Positions 43,595 through 53,699 of a stretch of DNA of 64,000 bases are shown here, piece after piece (position 1 is the first letter of the stretch; each line of letters starts with the position of its first letter). Origin of the DNA: Chamaelirium japonicum. Taxonomy: Eukaryota > Streptophyta > Magnoliopsida > Liliales > Melanthiaceae. The translations under genes were made by a program, and so were the position numbers. The stretch lies in the NCBI GenBank assembly GCA_947650365.1, contig OX393551.1:8152041-8216040 (forward strand), in the 5' to 3' direction. The notes under the pieces were generated by a model. It was not told the origin of the DNA. It searched no databases and saw nothing but the letters and a program-made list of their open reading frames with translations.

Positions 43595-45090
43595 CTCTCC
43601 TTTATAAAAGTCGACTGATTAGGCGAGAGAGTTCATGCATAACCAATTGCATCCCGTTGGCTAAGATTTTGGCAACCATTTTGTAGAGGCAGGAGATGGG
43701 CATGAAATCTTTGAAGTCGCTAGCATTCTTGACTTTGGCGATCAGAGTAACGAATGTGTAATTCATGGAGGAAAGGAGTTGTCCCGATCGTGAGAAATCA
43801 TCAACCATTGCCCAAACATCCTCTTTGAGTATTCCCTAGAATTTCTTGAAGAAGAAGAAGTTGAAGCCATCCGGACCTGGGCTTTGTTGCCTTTCGCTTT
43901 ATTGATCGATCACCACTTCTAGTTCATCCCTCCGAATAGATTTGTTGATCCATATAGCTGCTTCCGGGGTGAGGATTCTTCTGAAAATAATGGGCTCGAA
44001 GCTGGATGCCTGGGCATCTATAACAAACAACTTAGCATAAAATTTCACGGCTTCCTCTCTAATGCTAGGAATGTCATTAGAGAGTGAACCGTTAACAAAC
44101 ATAACAATATCAAGGGAGTTAGCACTACATCAAGCTTTAAAAGAGGATAAGAACTTGGTGTTCCTATCCCCCTTCTGAAGCCAATCGATCCTGACCTTCT
44201 ACTTCCAATTGCTTTCCTTTTGGGCTGAGAATTGTTCTAGATCTGAAATTACAAGCTTCTCTGCCTCGGCTAGCTCAAAATCTAGCGGTTTCTCTTGGAT
44301 TAGATTCTGGATCGTTCTCACCTTATGTTGGCCTTCCCTCGTCAGGTCAACGACATTAGGTTTGTTATCTCTAATCTAGCTTTTCAGGGTGCTCTTGATA
44401 TTTTGAAGTTTCTTGGTAATCTTGTAGGATGGATCCCCCTCCACCTCTAGGCCCCCCAAGCATTCTTCACCACCTCCTCAATCCCTGAGAGATCTCCCCA
44501 ATAATTGAAGAATTTAAATGGTTTGGGCCTCCATTTCTCTGCACTCTCCAATGCATGAGGATGGGAGAGTGATCACTAGCTTTTGCGGTGAGAAAATCAA
44601 CCCACGAGGCTACGAATCCGGATAGTTATCGATCCAATTTGTGTCACAAAAGCCCTGTCAATTCTACTAAGAGTTCTGCTGCTTGATTCTTGCTGATTCG
44701 ACCAAGACCATAAGTGACCCCTTGGATGTAGTTCCCTGAGCTCGGTTCCACTAACGGCTTCATTGAATCTGTCCATCTCCGCCAGAACAATGGGCCTACC
44801 CCCTATTTTTTCATTATAGAACCTCACCACATTGAAATCCCCTCCAATGAGCCAAGGTATTGATCTAAAGTAGGGAATGGAATGCATGAGAGCTAAATCT
44901 GCCCAAAGCTATCTTCTGTCCCTCTCAGAGTTGGAGCCATACACGACTGTTAAGACTGCCTTCATACTGCCCCCCGAATCAGCCAACATCGTGATGTCTC
45001 TCTTCATTGCTGCCATTCTCGAGAGCATTCCAACCTTTAGACAACCTTCTCATCATTCTAGCAAAACCCTTGGTGGATAATTTGTTTTCT
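43595..45090 (-). pseudogene. Decayed L1-type LINE (endonuclease and RT parts)
   Basis: Read on the minus strand: endonuclease motif PWLIGGDFNVVR (near 44840) and SRTLSRIDRAFV (near 44660), a linker including IREEAVKFYAKLF (about 44060), then reverse transcriptase FVTLIAKVKNASDFKDFMPI and CLYKMVAKILANGMQLV (43780-43640). This is the standard order of plant L1 ORF2. Many stops and frameshifts, no catalytic FADD block, and neither end preserved. Confidence 0.8.
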
Positions 45091-45299
45091 GCAAGGCCGC
45101 ATAACTTAACTTGATGATCTTTCAAACACTTGTGCAGGCAAGTCATTCACCCTTCTTTGTTTAGGACCCTCACGTTCCGAAGGAGAACTATCATAGTTCC
45201 GAAATTGGGGGTAGGGTGGAGCTACTGGTTGCTTTACTTCGAGTCGTTCTTGAGTTCTCGATGGCTTGTAAACCTGAAATCAGTTTTGTTAAAACTGGG

Positions 45300-45352
45300 G
45301 GCAATTCAAGTCTTGATGGCTTGAAGTATCCTCAGTGTACCAAAAAAAAAAA
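45300..45352 (+). repeat. Possible LINE tail with poly(A)
   Basis: CCTCAGTGTACC followed by eleven A. It resembles the wording before the A-run at 38611 (CATTGTACCAAAAAAAA). Too short to classify. 45353-45837 holds no recognised gene. Confidence 0.35.
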
Positions 45353-45837
45353 GCAGGAATTCAAGAAAGATGCTGGCAAGAGGGCTGATTTCCCCCGCTA
45401 AACCTCCTCCTGAGCCCTCTCGTCGAGGTTTGAATTGGTTTGGGTCTAGCTGCTCTAAGATCTTGGGATTCAAAACTTGATCTTTTTCCGTCCTCTCTGC
45501 TGCTATCTTTGAAATATCCTCTTGATTCTTTCCTCCTTGCAAACTATCCGACCGGAGGGGAGATCCTTATAGCTTATCCTCCACCACATTGGTCATCTTT
45601 TGCTCCTGTCTAATTCTATTCAATCACTTGTGGGAATTCTTCTTCACCATCTCTGATTTCTCAAAAAAAAACGTCCCTGGCCCTCTATCTCTACCTATGG
45701 ACATACGTGATGCAGCTTTGCTTTGGTCAATTTGGCGAGAAACAAATAAGAGAATTTTCAGGCTGTGTAGATCCTTGTCGTTGTCCATCTTGTTGGCTAC
45801 TAACCATTTTGATGGTTTCTGGGTAGGCGAACCAGAT

Positions 45838-46149
45838 TGTTATGATGGTATGAATATCTTACCGTAATCATCTTCCATGTTAGGATGGTATGAAGATCTT
45901 GTCATAATCTCGTCCATGCCATCGGTGAGACATGAATAGTTGGGCTCTAAATTAGGAAATGCCAGCAATGATTATTGATAGAGATTCATTGTATATTTTC
46001 TTTATTGTTAAGTTGTTATTATCTTTCCAAATCCATCCCCAAGATCAGGGCATGAGATATGTACCATGTAATGTAAATCCCATTATAAAAGGGAATGAAC
46101 AACTCTCTCTATTCTCACATTGGAGATAGAGATTCTCAAATACTTTTCA
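45838..46149 (+). repeat. 5' LTR of a copia element
   Basis: 312 bp from TGTTATGATGGTATGAA to ATACTTTTCA, with TATA-like ATTATAAAAGGG near 46081. It is homologous to the truncated 3' LTR at 30550-30778, so both belong to one family. A primer-site-like TGGTGCCC follows at 46150. Confidence 0.8.
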
Positions 46150-46180
46150 TGGTGCCCACGATCCTCTAAATATTTTTTTT

Positions 46181-46990
46181 ATGGCTTCTTCAACTTCCTT
46201 CTCTCTTCACGATGACCAAGTCAATCCTTCCTCCAACCTTCCAGTGGTGAAAGCCATCTCGCAGGAGTTCTCCGACAAGCTGCTTTCCACTAATTATTTG
46301 CTATGGAAGGTGCAAGTTCTCCCTGTCCTTCGTAGCCATTGCCATGGGTTTGTTACCAGTGAGACTCCTTTCCCCCTGGATTCTGATCCGGACTATGACA
46401 AATGGATGTGCCTTGATTAGCTCATCCTTGTATGGCTTAATTCCTCCTTGTCAGACTATCCTTTCGCAAGTTATCCATGGTGATTCTGCTCGTGCCATGT
46501 GGTTGGCACTTGAAATCCTGTATAGGATTCGCACACGTGCTCGTGTTCAACAAATGAAGGCAGAACTTCAATCGATGACCAAAGGGTCTCGAAGCGTAGT
46601 TGAATATGTTCAACACACCAAGTCTTTAGCCCTAGATCTTGCTAGTGCCGGCAAGAAGATCAATGATGACGTTCTTATCATGTGGCTTCTCCATGGCCTT
46701 GGATCGGAGTTTGATCTGATAGTTGTGGCTCTCACCATTGCTTGAGAACTTTCCGCAGTTGATGAGGTTATTTCCCTACTTCTTGATTTTGAGATGCGCC
46801 TCACGCATCATCATGGGCCCAATGAGAGCGTTGCCTTCTTCTCTGGCCGCGACAATGGGCGTGGCCATGGCCGCGGCAACAATCGAGGGCATGGTGGCCA
46901 CCTCTCTTCCAGATCCTTTCAACCAGTTGCTTCCTCGTCAAATGCCGATGACTCATCCCAATGTCGACGCGGGGCTGCTAGAACCCGGGG
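46181..46990 (+). pseudogene. Copia gag (UBN2-type), broken
   Basis: The ATG at 46181 starts MASSTSFSLHDDQVNPSSN. Then the gag core follows: NYLLWKVQVLPVLRSHCHGF, and after a stop and frameshift near 46420 ARAMWLALEILYRIRTRARV, ELQSMTKGSRSVVEYVQHTK and LIMWLLHGLGSEFD. A further stop (TGA at 46743) precedes a GRGHGRGNNRGHGG tail. The sequence is then cut by an insertion, after which a possible zinc-knuckle region appears at 49003-49107. Confidence 0.85.
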
Positions 46991-49003
46991 ACTTTTGGAA
47001 TTAAATTCTTTTATCAGAGTCGCAACGGAAGTAAAAGATAAATTCGAGGATCTCATAGCATATGTTTCATTATGATTTATTCTTCAAATAATTTACATGC
47101 TAATTTATGAACCTAGCATATGTACGAACACCCTAGAGGCATACTAAGATCTACGAAGGATCAACATGCATGCGTCTAGTTGTGTTTAGAATCATTATAC
47201 CTTTCAGATCTCTATCCAAGGAGAATCGAGCAATCGTTGGTGACGATACGCACGTAAACAGAGAGGGATGTTGTCGGATAGCACCTTGTCCTTTACGAAG
47301 GAAGGAATCCACAGCGTCCTATCTCTGAGTACAAGGATGATGCACTGACAAAGGATGCATGGCACGTAGCGAAGAAGATGACGCACCTCGAAAACCTTCT
47401 TTCTCTTTATCTCTTCTTATTCCTTCTCCTTTCCTTCCTTTTTCTTCTTCCTCCTTTTTCTTGGCTGAAACCACAAAGGGGAGAGAGAGGGGGTTAGATT
47501 TCTCAAGGGAGAGGGAGAGACATTAGGGTTTTTTTCTCCCATTCTTCTTGTGCCTTTATAAATCGGTAACCAAGTGGCTTGCGATAGCGCAAACCACTTG
47601 TGGCCGGCCCTATGATGGCCACAAGAGAGAGGTGGGGGGGGGGGGGGGGGGGGGGGGCGGATTTCTCCAAGGAGATAAGGCCATGGGTTAGGGTTTCCCT
47701 TATCTCCATGACACCTTAGACGAAAATGTCATTTTATGGGGATACCGCTAGTAGAGAGATAGAGTGAGGTATGCTAATCGGAATTGAGTTCTGTCAGCGC
47801 GTATGACCTCCTAGAATTATTCCGCTCATTTTAAGATCTATATTAAATATATTCTGAGCCATATTTTAGTATTTGCCAAAATACCCATATCGCCCCTTAA
47901 CACATACGAATTAGGTTCTTATGCTTCGAGCTTGCACTCCATCGTGCTATTTCGCATCTAACGTGTCCAATCGGGCCAGGGAATAGTTTCTATATGCAAT
48001 GATATCGTGAAACCTTCAGGATTCAGGATCTCTAGCTCCAACCGAATCCTTAATTAACTATTTTGGTGACACACCGAAAATTTCGTTAATTAGTCCTAAT
48101 TCGATTAACCAGTATAGCCACCCATAGTGCGATGCGAGTTGAACACTACTGATCCTAAACTTATGTTATTCTCTTATAACCCTGTTCTCTACTATACTCT
48201 GATAATCTATAGTCCCTCCTATTATCATTACCATGATTCAACTCGGGCGGTAGGGAGCACCATCAAATCTCGATCGATCATAGGACTAAGATTTGATGAC
48301 TTATCATGTATAACACCACACACCTTCCGGTGTTATGCCTAATGTCCAGAATGTTGTTAATCATACTGACAACTACCAGGCCTGGATTAATTGTGTGGAC
48401 GAATTGACTAATCAAAATGCACCCATCCAACTCTGGACATCGGATAAGCTGTAGGGGTTGCATGCCACTTTAGCGCCAGCCGAGTAACCCAATGTACCGT
48501 GATATTGGACTATGGTAGGTTCGCATACGTTGGCATATCAAAGCACCACACAACTGGTTGGCTCAGTGTATATGGTCCCTCAGGGTTAAGGACATATTAT
48601 CTACAATAGTAAGACGGTTTATGCACCAGTGTCTGAATCAATAATTTGTGCACCATCTTGGTTCTTGTTCAACACGATCATCATGCTTGGTCAGGTGAAT
48701 GGGAATTCAACATTCTCTCGGTAGAGACTTCACCACATCCTCTACCTACCAACAGCTTATTCCCGGTGAAGTGACCAACAGCACCAAAGATGTGAACTCA
48801 ATTCTACATCTATACAGAACTGATCCACTGGGTCTCCCAAGCATGGACCCACCAGGCGCCTCAGTGGCCTACTGTATTCCCTAGGGTCCTTTATTATATA
48901 TAAATTAACATATATCAAAGTTGTATTCTAATTAAAGCAATAACCAAAGTCATCTTTATTATTACTAATACAAAAAATCCACTCTTATGACACATGAGCT
49001 ACA
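46991..49003. mobile_element. ~2-kb unclassified insertion in copia gag
   Basis: Gag-like sequence stops near 46990 and resumes near 49003 (GRGRNQGQSS, then RCYKYGF), so about 2 kb was inserted. It contains a G run (47634-47657), a hairpin CTTGTGGCC/GGCCACAAG around 47600, TTTATAAAT near 47556 and no coding domain. It could be a solo LTR, but ends and target duplication are not clear. Confidence 0.4.
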
Positions 49004-49109
49004 ACAAGGACGTGGCCGCAATCAAGGGCAATCTTCCTCCACCCGCATCAGATGTTACAAGTATGGGTTCCCAACCACAAGGCGGCACCTGCTTGGCTCC
49101 CAGTGATGA

Positions 49110-49825
49110 CATCTCTTCGCGAATCTATAGAAGGGGTTTCTCGGTGCGCCGACCAGATGAAGACACGTGTGTAGCAGAACTATTTAGCTCGGCCCGGTTA
49201 AGAGACCTGGAGAATCGAACCAGTCGGACTGGGGTGGATCTGATCCAACCCGGTCTGCGGGCTATATATGAGTCCTAGAGAAGGGTCAAGTTGACCCGAG
49301 CTCTCTGATGGGAGCCAGGTCGGGGAAATGGTCGAGTAGGTCATGGACCTAGCCCGGCAACCCGGACCTCCGAGAAGGTCGGCCTGATCGGTGGCGGAGG
49401 GGCGCCACTGGGTGAGGAAAGATCGGAAGGCACACTTATTGGCCAAAGGGCATCAGCGAACTTCAGGGGATTCGCTAGGCTGAATGATCCCGATGATATC
49501 TTGCCCGATAAGATCAAGGGTCACCCATGACTAATCAGGGGCCGTGATCAACGGGAGCATAGAAGGAAAGAGATCGATGAAAGGTGTCTGATCATGAAAG
49601 ATCCGCCATAACCATCCTGATATTATTGAAGGAAATCCCGCGAGCAATGCGCATACGACACACATGAGAAGCTCTATAAAAGAACCCCGCCCTTTTATGG
49701 GCAGGTATGCAATCTATCGCTCCCGAACCCTAGACCACGTTTGTTGTTGCTCCCTTCCTGACTTGAGTGTCGGAGGGGCCTTGGCTTAGAGGTGAGCCTC
49801 GGTCTTTTTGCAGGTACTATGGGAA
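49110..49825 (+). repeat. Ty3/gypsy LTR fragment (Tat/Ogre-like)
   Basis: TATAAAAGAACCC near 49676, then TGACTTGAGTGTCGGAGGGG and CTCGGTCTTTTTGCAGG near 49760-49820. That phrase is typical of the 3' part of plant Tat/Ogre-type LTRs. No internal region follows. Confidence 0.55.
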
Positions 49826-49879
49826 GGAGGTGGAGGTGATCTTGCTCTATTTGACGATCGGATGTGGCCGATGGAATCC

Positions 49880-50330
49880 GCCCCCCCCCCCCCCCCCCCA
49901 GCTATTAATACCCAAACTTACACTGCTATCCTTCCCATCCACACCGGGGAGTTGATGAGAGTATTTTTTATACCCGATTGATTTGTTGGACATGCTTATG
50001 GCCCCAACATGGTGTGCCGTGTATTTGTTGGACATGATTTGTTGGACATGCTTACGGCTAAATTGTGTCCTGCCACACCGTCCATTAGATAGGGCATAAT
50101 GGGGATTACACTTGCCACCTGGCGTACACTACATTTGAAAAGGTATAGTGGGGACTACACTTGTTCCCTTCTATGACATGGACCTTGATCATCACTACAA
50201 CGGTGTATATCTATGCGGCATCTTGGCCACTATGTTCAATTTAGGCCATAAGGCTTGGCAATCCCTAGAGAGGTTGTTGATTTTCGATGGTACCAACCTG
50301 ACCCGGGCGAAATCAAACTGTATTCCAACA
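49880..50330. other. MITE-like repeats, C run; no gene
   Basis: A C run (49881-49899) is followed by GATTTGTTGGACATGCTTAT at 49979 and GATTTGTTGGACATGCTTAC near 50036, related to the MITE ends at 7929 and 58272. The 118-codon frame starting at 50148 shows no domain in its first part. Confidence 0.45.
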
Positions 50331-50339
50331 ACGCTTTTG

Positions 50340-51284
50340 ACACCCGATGATCTCCTCCGGGGCTGGTTTTGTGGTTTGAGACTAGCGCGGGGAATTACTA
50401 GTAGCTGGCTCGGTGGCGACGCAAGGTGGTTTGGTTTGGGAAAGCGGGGTTCGTGGCCTGGTGTCCGGGCTCAAAGTAGCGATTCAGCAGTGATCTGGAA
50501 CTAACTTATGGGTGGAGGGCGATTCTTTGGTGACAATCAACTCTCTTGAATCCCATCAAGCTTCTCAGCCGTTACTGCAGGACTTAGGGGCGGCAATGGG
50601 TCGGGGGTTCGTGTCATGTCTAGTTTCGGGTAGTGTCCAAAACCTCTAGACCCGGACCCGGACCCGGACCCGACCCGTTAATAAACGGGTAGACCCGGTT
50701 ACCACCCGGGTCTATTCAGGTGACCCGATCCGACCCAATTCGACTCGACCCGACCTGACCCGAAAGACCCGCTGGTATTATAAATTACAATATCGGATTG
50801 CAGGTAGACCCGACCCGACCCGACCCGAACCGACACGACCCGTTGAATACTAAACGGGTCTTCCCGGGTCTACCGTGTCCAAACCCTAAACCTGGACCCG
50901 ACCCGTTTATCAAACGGGTCTATCGTGTTGACCCGTTTACGACCCGAACCCGTTTAGTCCTGACCCAGACCTGCTAACTTCGTGTCGGGTCGTGTCGGGT
51001 TCGAAATTGCCAGCTCTAGCAGGACTGTTGCAGTCTTCAACGGATTTTTGGTCGAGTTTGTTTTTCTCATATCTACCAAGAAGGCAATGATGTGGCTAAT
51101 ATTGTTGTTAGTGATGCTCGTCGCCTCAATTTTGGTAGTTTTTTTTTCTATCAATTCGATCCCCTTGAGAGTTAGCGGTGAAGGCTCGAGAAGATCTAGG
51201 CCCGCGTCTGTTTGTTCGGCGACTTGCTGTTTTAGCGAGTCACTTGCTTTCCTTAGTGTTTTTCTCATAAAAAAAAAAAAAAAA
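50340..51284 (+). pseudogene. LINE RNase H and poly(A) tail, split by an hAT MITE
   Basis: Translation pieces SGAGFVV, RGELLVAGSVATQGG, VRGLVSGLK, LWVEGDSLVTINSLESHQ and LLQDL are followed, after the MITE, by VCFSHIYQEGNDVANIVVSD. This is the RNase H order of plant L1 elements. An A-run at 51269-51284 is the tail. Stops are frequent. The copia element inserted six bases after the tail. Confidence 0.7.
50585..51018. mobile_element. hAT MITE with 8-bp TSD, (GACCCG)-rich
   Basis: 434 bp flanked by GCAGGACT at 50577-50584 and 51019-51026. Ends are TAGGGGCGGCAAT and, inverted, TAGAGCTGGCAAT. The interior is built from ACCCGACCCG-like short repeats. The 8-bp duplication and terminal TAGGG/CAAT repeat fit the hAT superfamily. 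Confidence 0.85.
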
Positions 51285-51290
51285 CCTACA

Positions 51291-51443
51291 TGTTATGAAA
51301 CGGTGGTTGCATCGGATATGGATGCCCACCGGATAAATACCCCTAGATTCATGGGATAGGAGATTTCCCCGTCTCTATCCCAACCTCCAATTATGCCTAT
51401 ATATAGGGGGGTAAATGAATAATACAATAACGTTTTCTCAACA
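51291..51443 (+). repeat. 5' LTR of the young copia element
   Basis: 153 bp, TGTTATGAAACGG to TTTTCTCAACA. Contains CCTATATATAGGGG, a TATA-like promoter, near 51400. Confidence 0.95.
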
Positions 51444-52640
51444 TGTTATCAGCACGAGCTGAGAGCACGACCCGGCCGACCCCATCGAGAGAACGAGAGA
51501 AAGAGAAGAAGAGAGAGAGATCCAGTCCCGTGAGAACTCCGGCTCTCGTCCTCCCCGACTCCGGCTTCGATCACGTGAACAAGGTACGCCTGAACTCCGG
51601 CTCTCGTCCTCCCCGACCCATTAGACACTTGGCCGGCGGTAGTAACACGCACGACCGGCGGCTGCACCAGCGTGCAACCCCGACGGCTGCGGGCTGCACT
51701 CACCGGCGGCAGCGGCAGCGGGCTCCACCGGCGCGAGCGACGGCTGCGGGCTGCACTCTCCGGCGGCAGCGGCAGCGGGCTCCACCGGCGCGAGCGGCGG
51801 CAGCGGGCTGCGCGAGCAGCCGGCTGCACCAGCGCCGGTCGCGCAAGCTGCGGCAGCGGGCGGGGTCGGCGACGGTTTAGGGTTTCCTGTTTTTTTTTGT
51901 GGGAGAAGATGAACAGTGTTCATCTATTGGGTTTTAATCTCTAAACCCGACTGCCTACTTGAACCCGACCCGACTGCATATAATACAGACCCGACTGTGA
52001 TCTATATCAGACCCGACTGCATAAACCCGACCCGACTGCATTATGCAGATCTGACCCGTCCATTCTTATATGCACTCACATATATATGATTGCCTGTTTT
52101 GATATATACCATTCATTTCAATTCTGCTTCGTAAGTCCGATCTATAGCCAAATTGTTCGATCCATATATGGATCTTGGGTATCTGAAATATTATGGACGC
52201 ATTGGTACGGCCATATTTTACTTTTTCATACGCACTGTTTATATATTTAACTGTTTAGCTCCTAAGGGACCAATTTGCAATATCTGTTTTACAAATAAGG
52301 ACAAAATTGTCCTTAATTGTAACAGATTTTACGATGCACTTATATCTTGTGTTTTCTTACATATTCCATGTGCATAAATTGTTATTTTCTTCTTTAAATG
52401 TACTTTAGGTAATTAGAATCTTTTAGAAAAGCTTGGCAAGGCGCATGACGGTTCCATAGAACCCGCTCTACCTTGGCAAGTGGTTTCTAAAAGGACCCTA
52501 TTAATACCCAGTATTAATAGGCTATGTACATGATATGTCAAATTGTTTTCTATAATATATCTCTATATGCACATGTGATGTATATGGTAATCATAGTAAT
52601 TAATGAATATATGAACATACGTGCATACATGAATATATGA
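51444..52640 (+). other. Copia leader with 57-bp GC-rich repeats
   Basis: The 1.2-kb untranslated region between LTR and gag. It holds a 57-bp unit (starting GACGGCTGCGGGCTGCACTC) at 51682 and 51739 with a partial third at 51796, and a 26-bp repeat at about 51534 and 51592. The long frames here on both strands are by-products of the repeats. AT-rich sequence follows from 51900. Confidence 0.7.
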
Positions 52641-53411
52641 CTATGGTTAAGATAGATTTGAAGAATAAATATATGAGCATAGTAGATCCTGTAGATCTCT
52701 GGAAGGCACTCAAGAAACGCTACGATCACCAGAAGATGATCACTTTGCCTGCAGCAAAGAGCGAACGATAAAACGCTATCTACCTTCTACCCAAATAATC
52801 ATTCTACAACAGCAATACAGGGGATGAAGTACCAGAAGTACTTAGAACTTATGAAAGTCCACCTGATCATTGAAAAACATAATACCTTACTGGTAAAGAA
52901 TCATAATTCTAGACCCACTAGATCATTGGCACTGCCAGAAGCAAACACTAATGATTTCTACCAAGGTAGAGGTAGAGGAAGGAGATATGGAAGACACGGC
53001 AGTGAAGGACGCAATAACTGCCCTGGAAGAGGTAGAAATCACCCTGGAAGAGGTGGACGTCAGAATCATCCTGGAAGAGATGATTATTATGGTCCTAGGA
53101 AGGACACTCACTTCAAAAACAAGTGGATCGCTCCTCACAATCCAGAAAAGAATAATCCCTCTAAACCTGAAGATAAGAGGGACATATATTTTGAATGTGG
53201 AAAGGAAGGACACTGGTCCAGAAACTGCCGTGCTAGTAAACATGAGAAGAATAAGTACAAAAGTACAGGGGTACCTACAGAGACAAATATGAATGAAGAT
53301 AACAATGAGTGGCCTGAAGATTACCACAAACAGACCGATGCCCTGAAGACATCGTACCTGGACAGTTCAGACTACTTTGATGAGTTAGACGATGGCACAT
53401 TAAATCCCTGA
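52641..53411 (+). pseudogene. Copia gag with central deletion and altered zinc knuckle
   Basis: The N-part reads VDPVDLWKALKKRYDHQKM, a gag core match. The region expected after it is missing, and the frame resumes at about 52758 as KTLSTFYPNNHSTTAIQGMK, then KNHNSRPTRSLALPEANT. A GRGRGRRYGRHG tail and the knuckle FECGKEGHWSRNC follow; the first cysteine of the CX2CX4HX4C motif is replaced. The frame ends with TGA at 53409. The gap removes roughly 80 residues by comparison with remembered family members. Confidence 0.8.
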
Positions 53412-53699
53412 ATCTTGGGATCTCTGAAGACTTTAGATTTTATTTTATTTATTCCGTCAGACATTGCTAAGTAGTCTTTATTTACTGTCAAACATTGCTA
53501 AGTAGTTTTTATTTCCAGTCAGACATTACTCAGTAGTTTTTATTCTATCATACATTGTTGAGTAATTTTTATATTCTATTGGATATTATCAATTTATATT
53601 ATCGTTCTGGTGATTTTACTTAGAAATTGTGCTAGTAAGTTTTATCATTGATACTTCTCTTATGGTATTTATTGACTCATAACTTATCATTTAGGAACG
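53412..53699 (+). repeat. Gag-pol spacer with T-rich ~31-bp repeats
   Basis: A 288-bp AT-rich spacer separates the gag stop from the pol ATG. It carries about four units of GTCAGACATTGCTAAGTAGT followed by T-rich sequence, starting near 53456, 53488, 53519 and 53549. It may serve RNA processing (splicing or 3'-end formation) so that gag is made from its own mRNA; this is inference. Confidence 0.7.

Noticed and set aside
51443..51923. 145- and 126-codon frames in the copia leader
   Set aside because: Ala-Arg-rich products of the 57-bp GC repeats, open on both strands; not gag-like.
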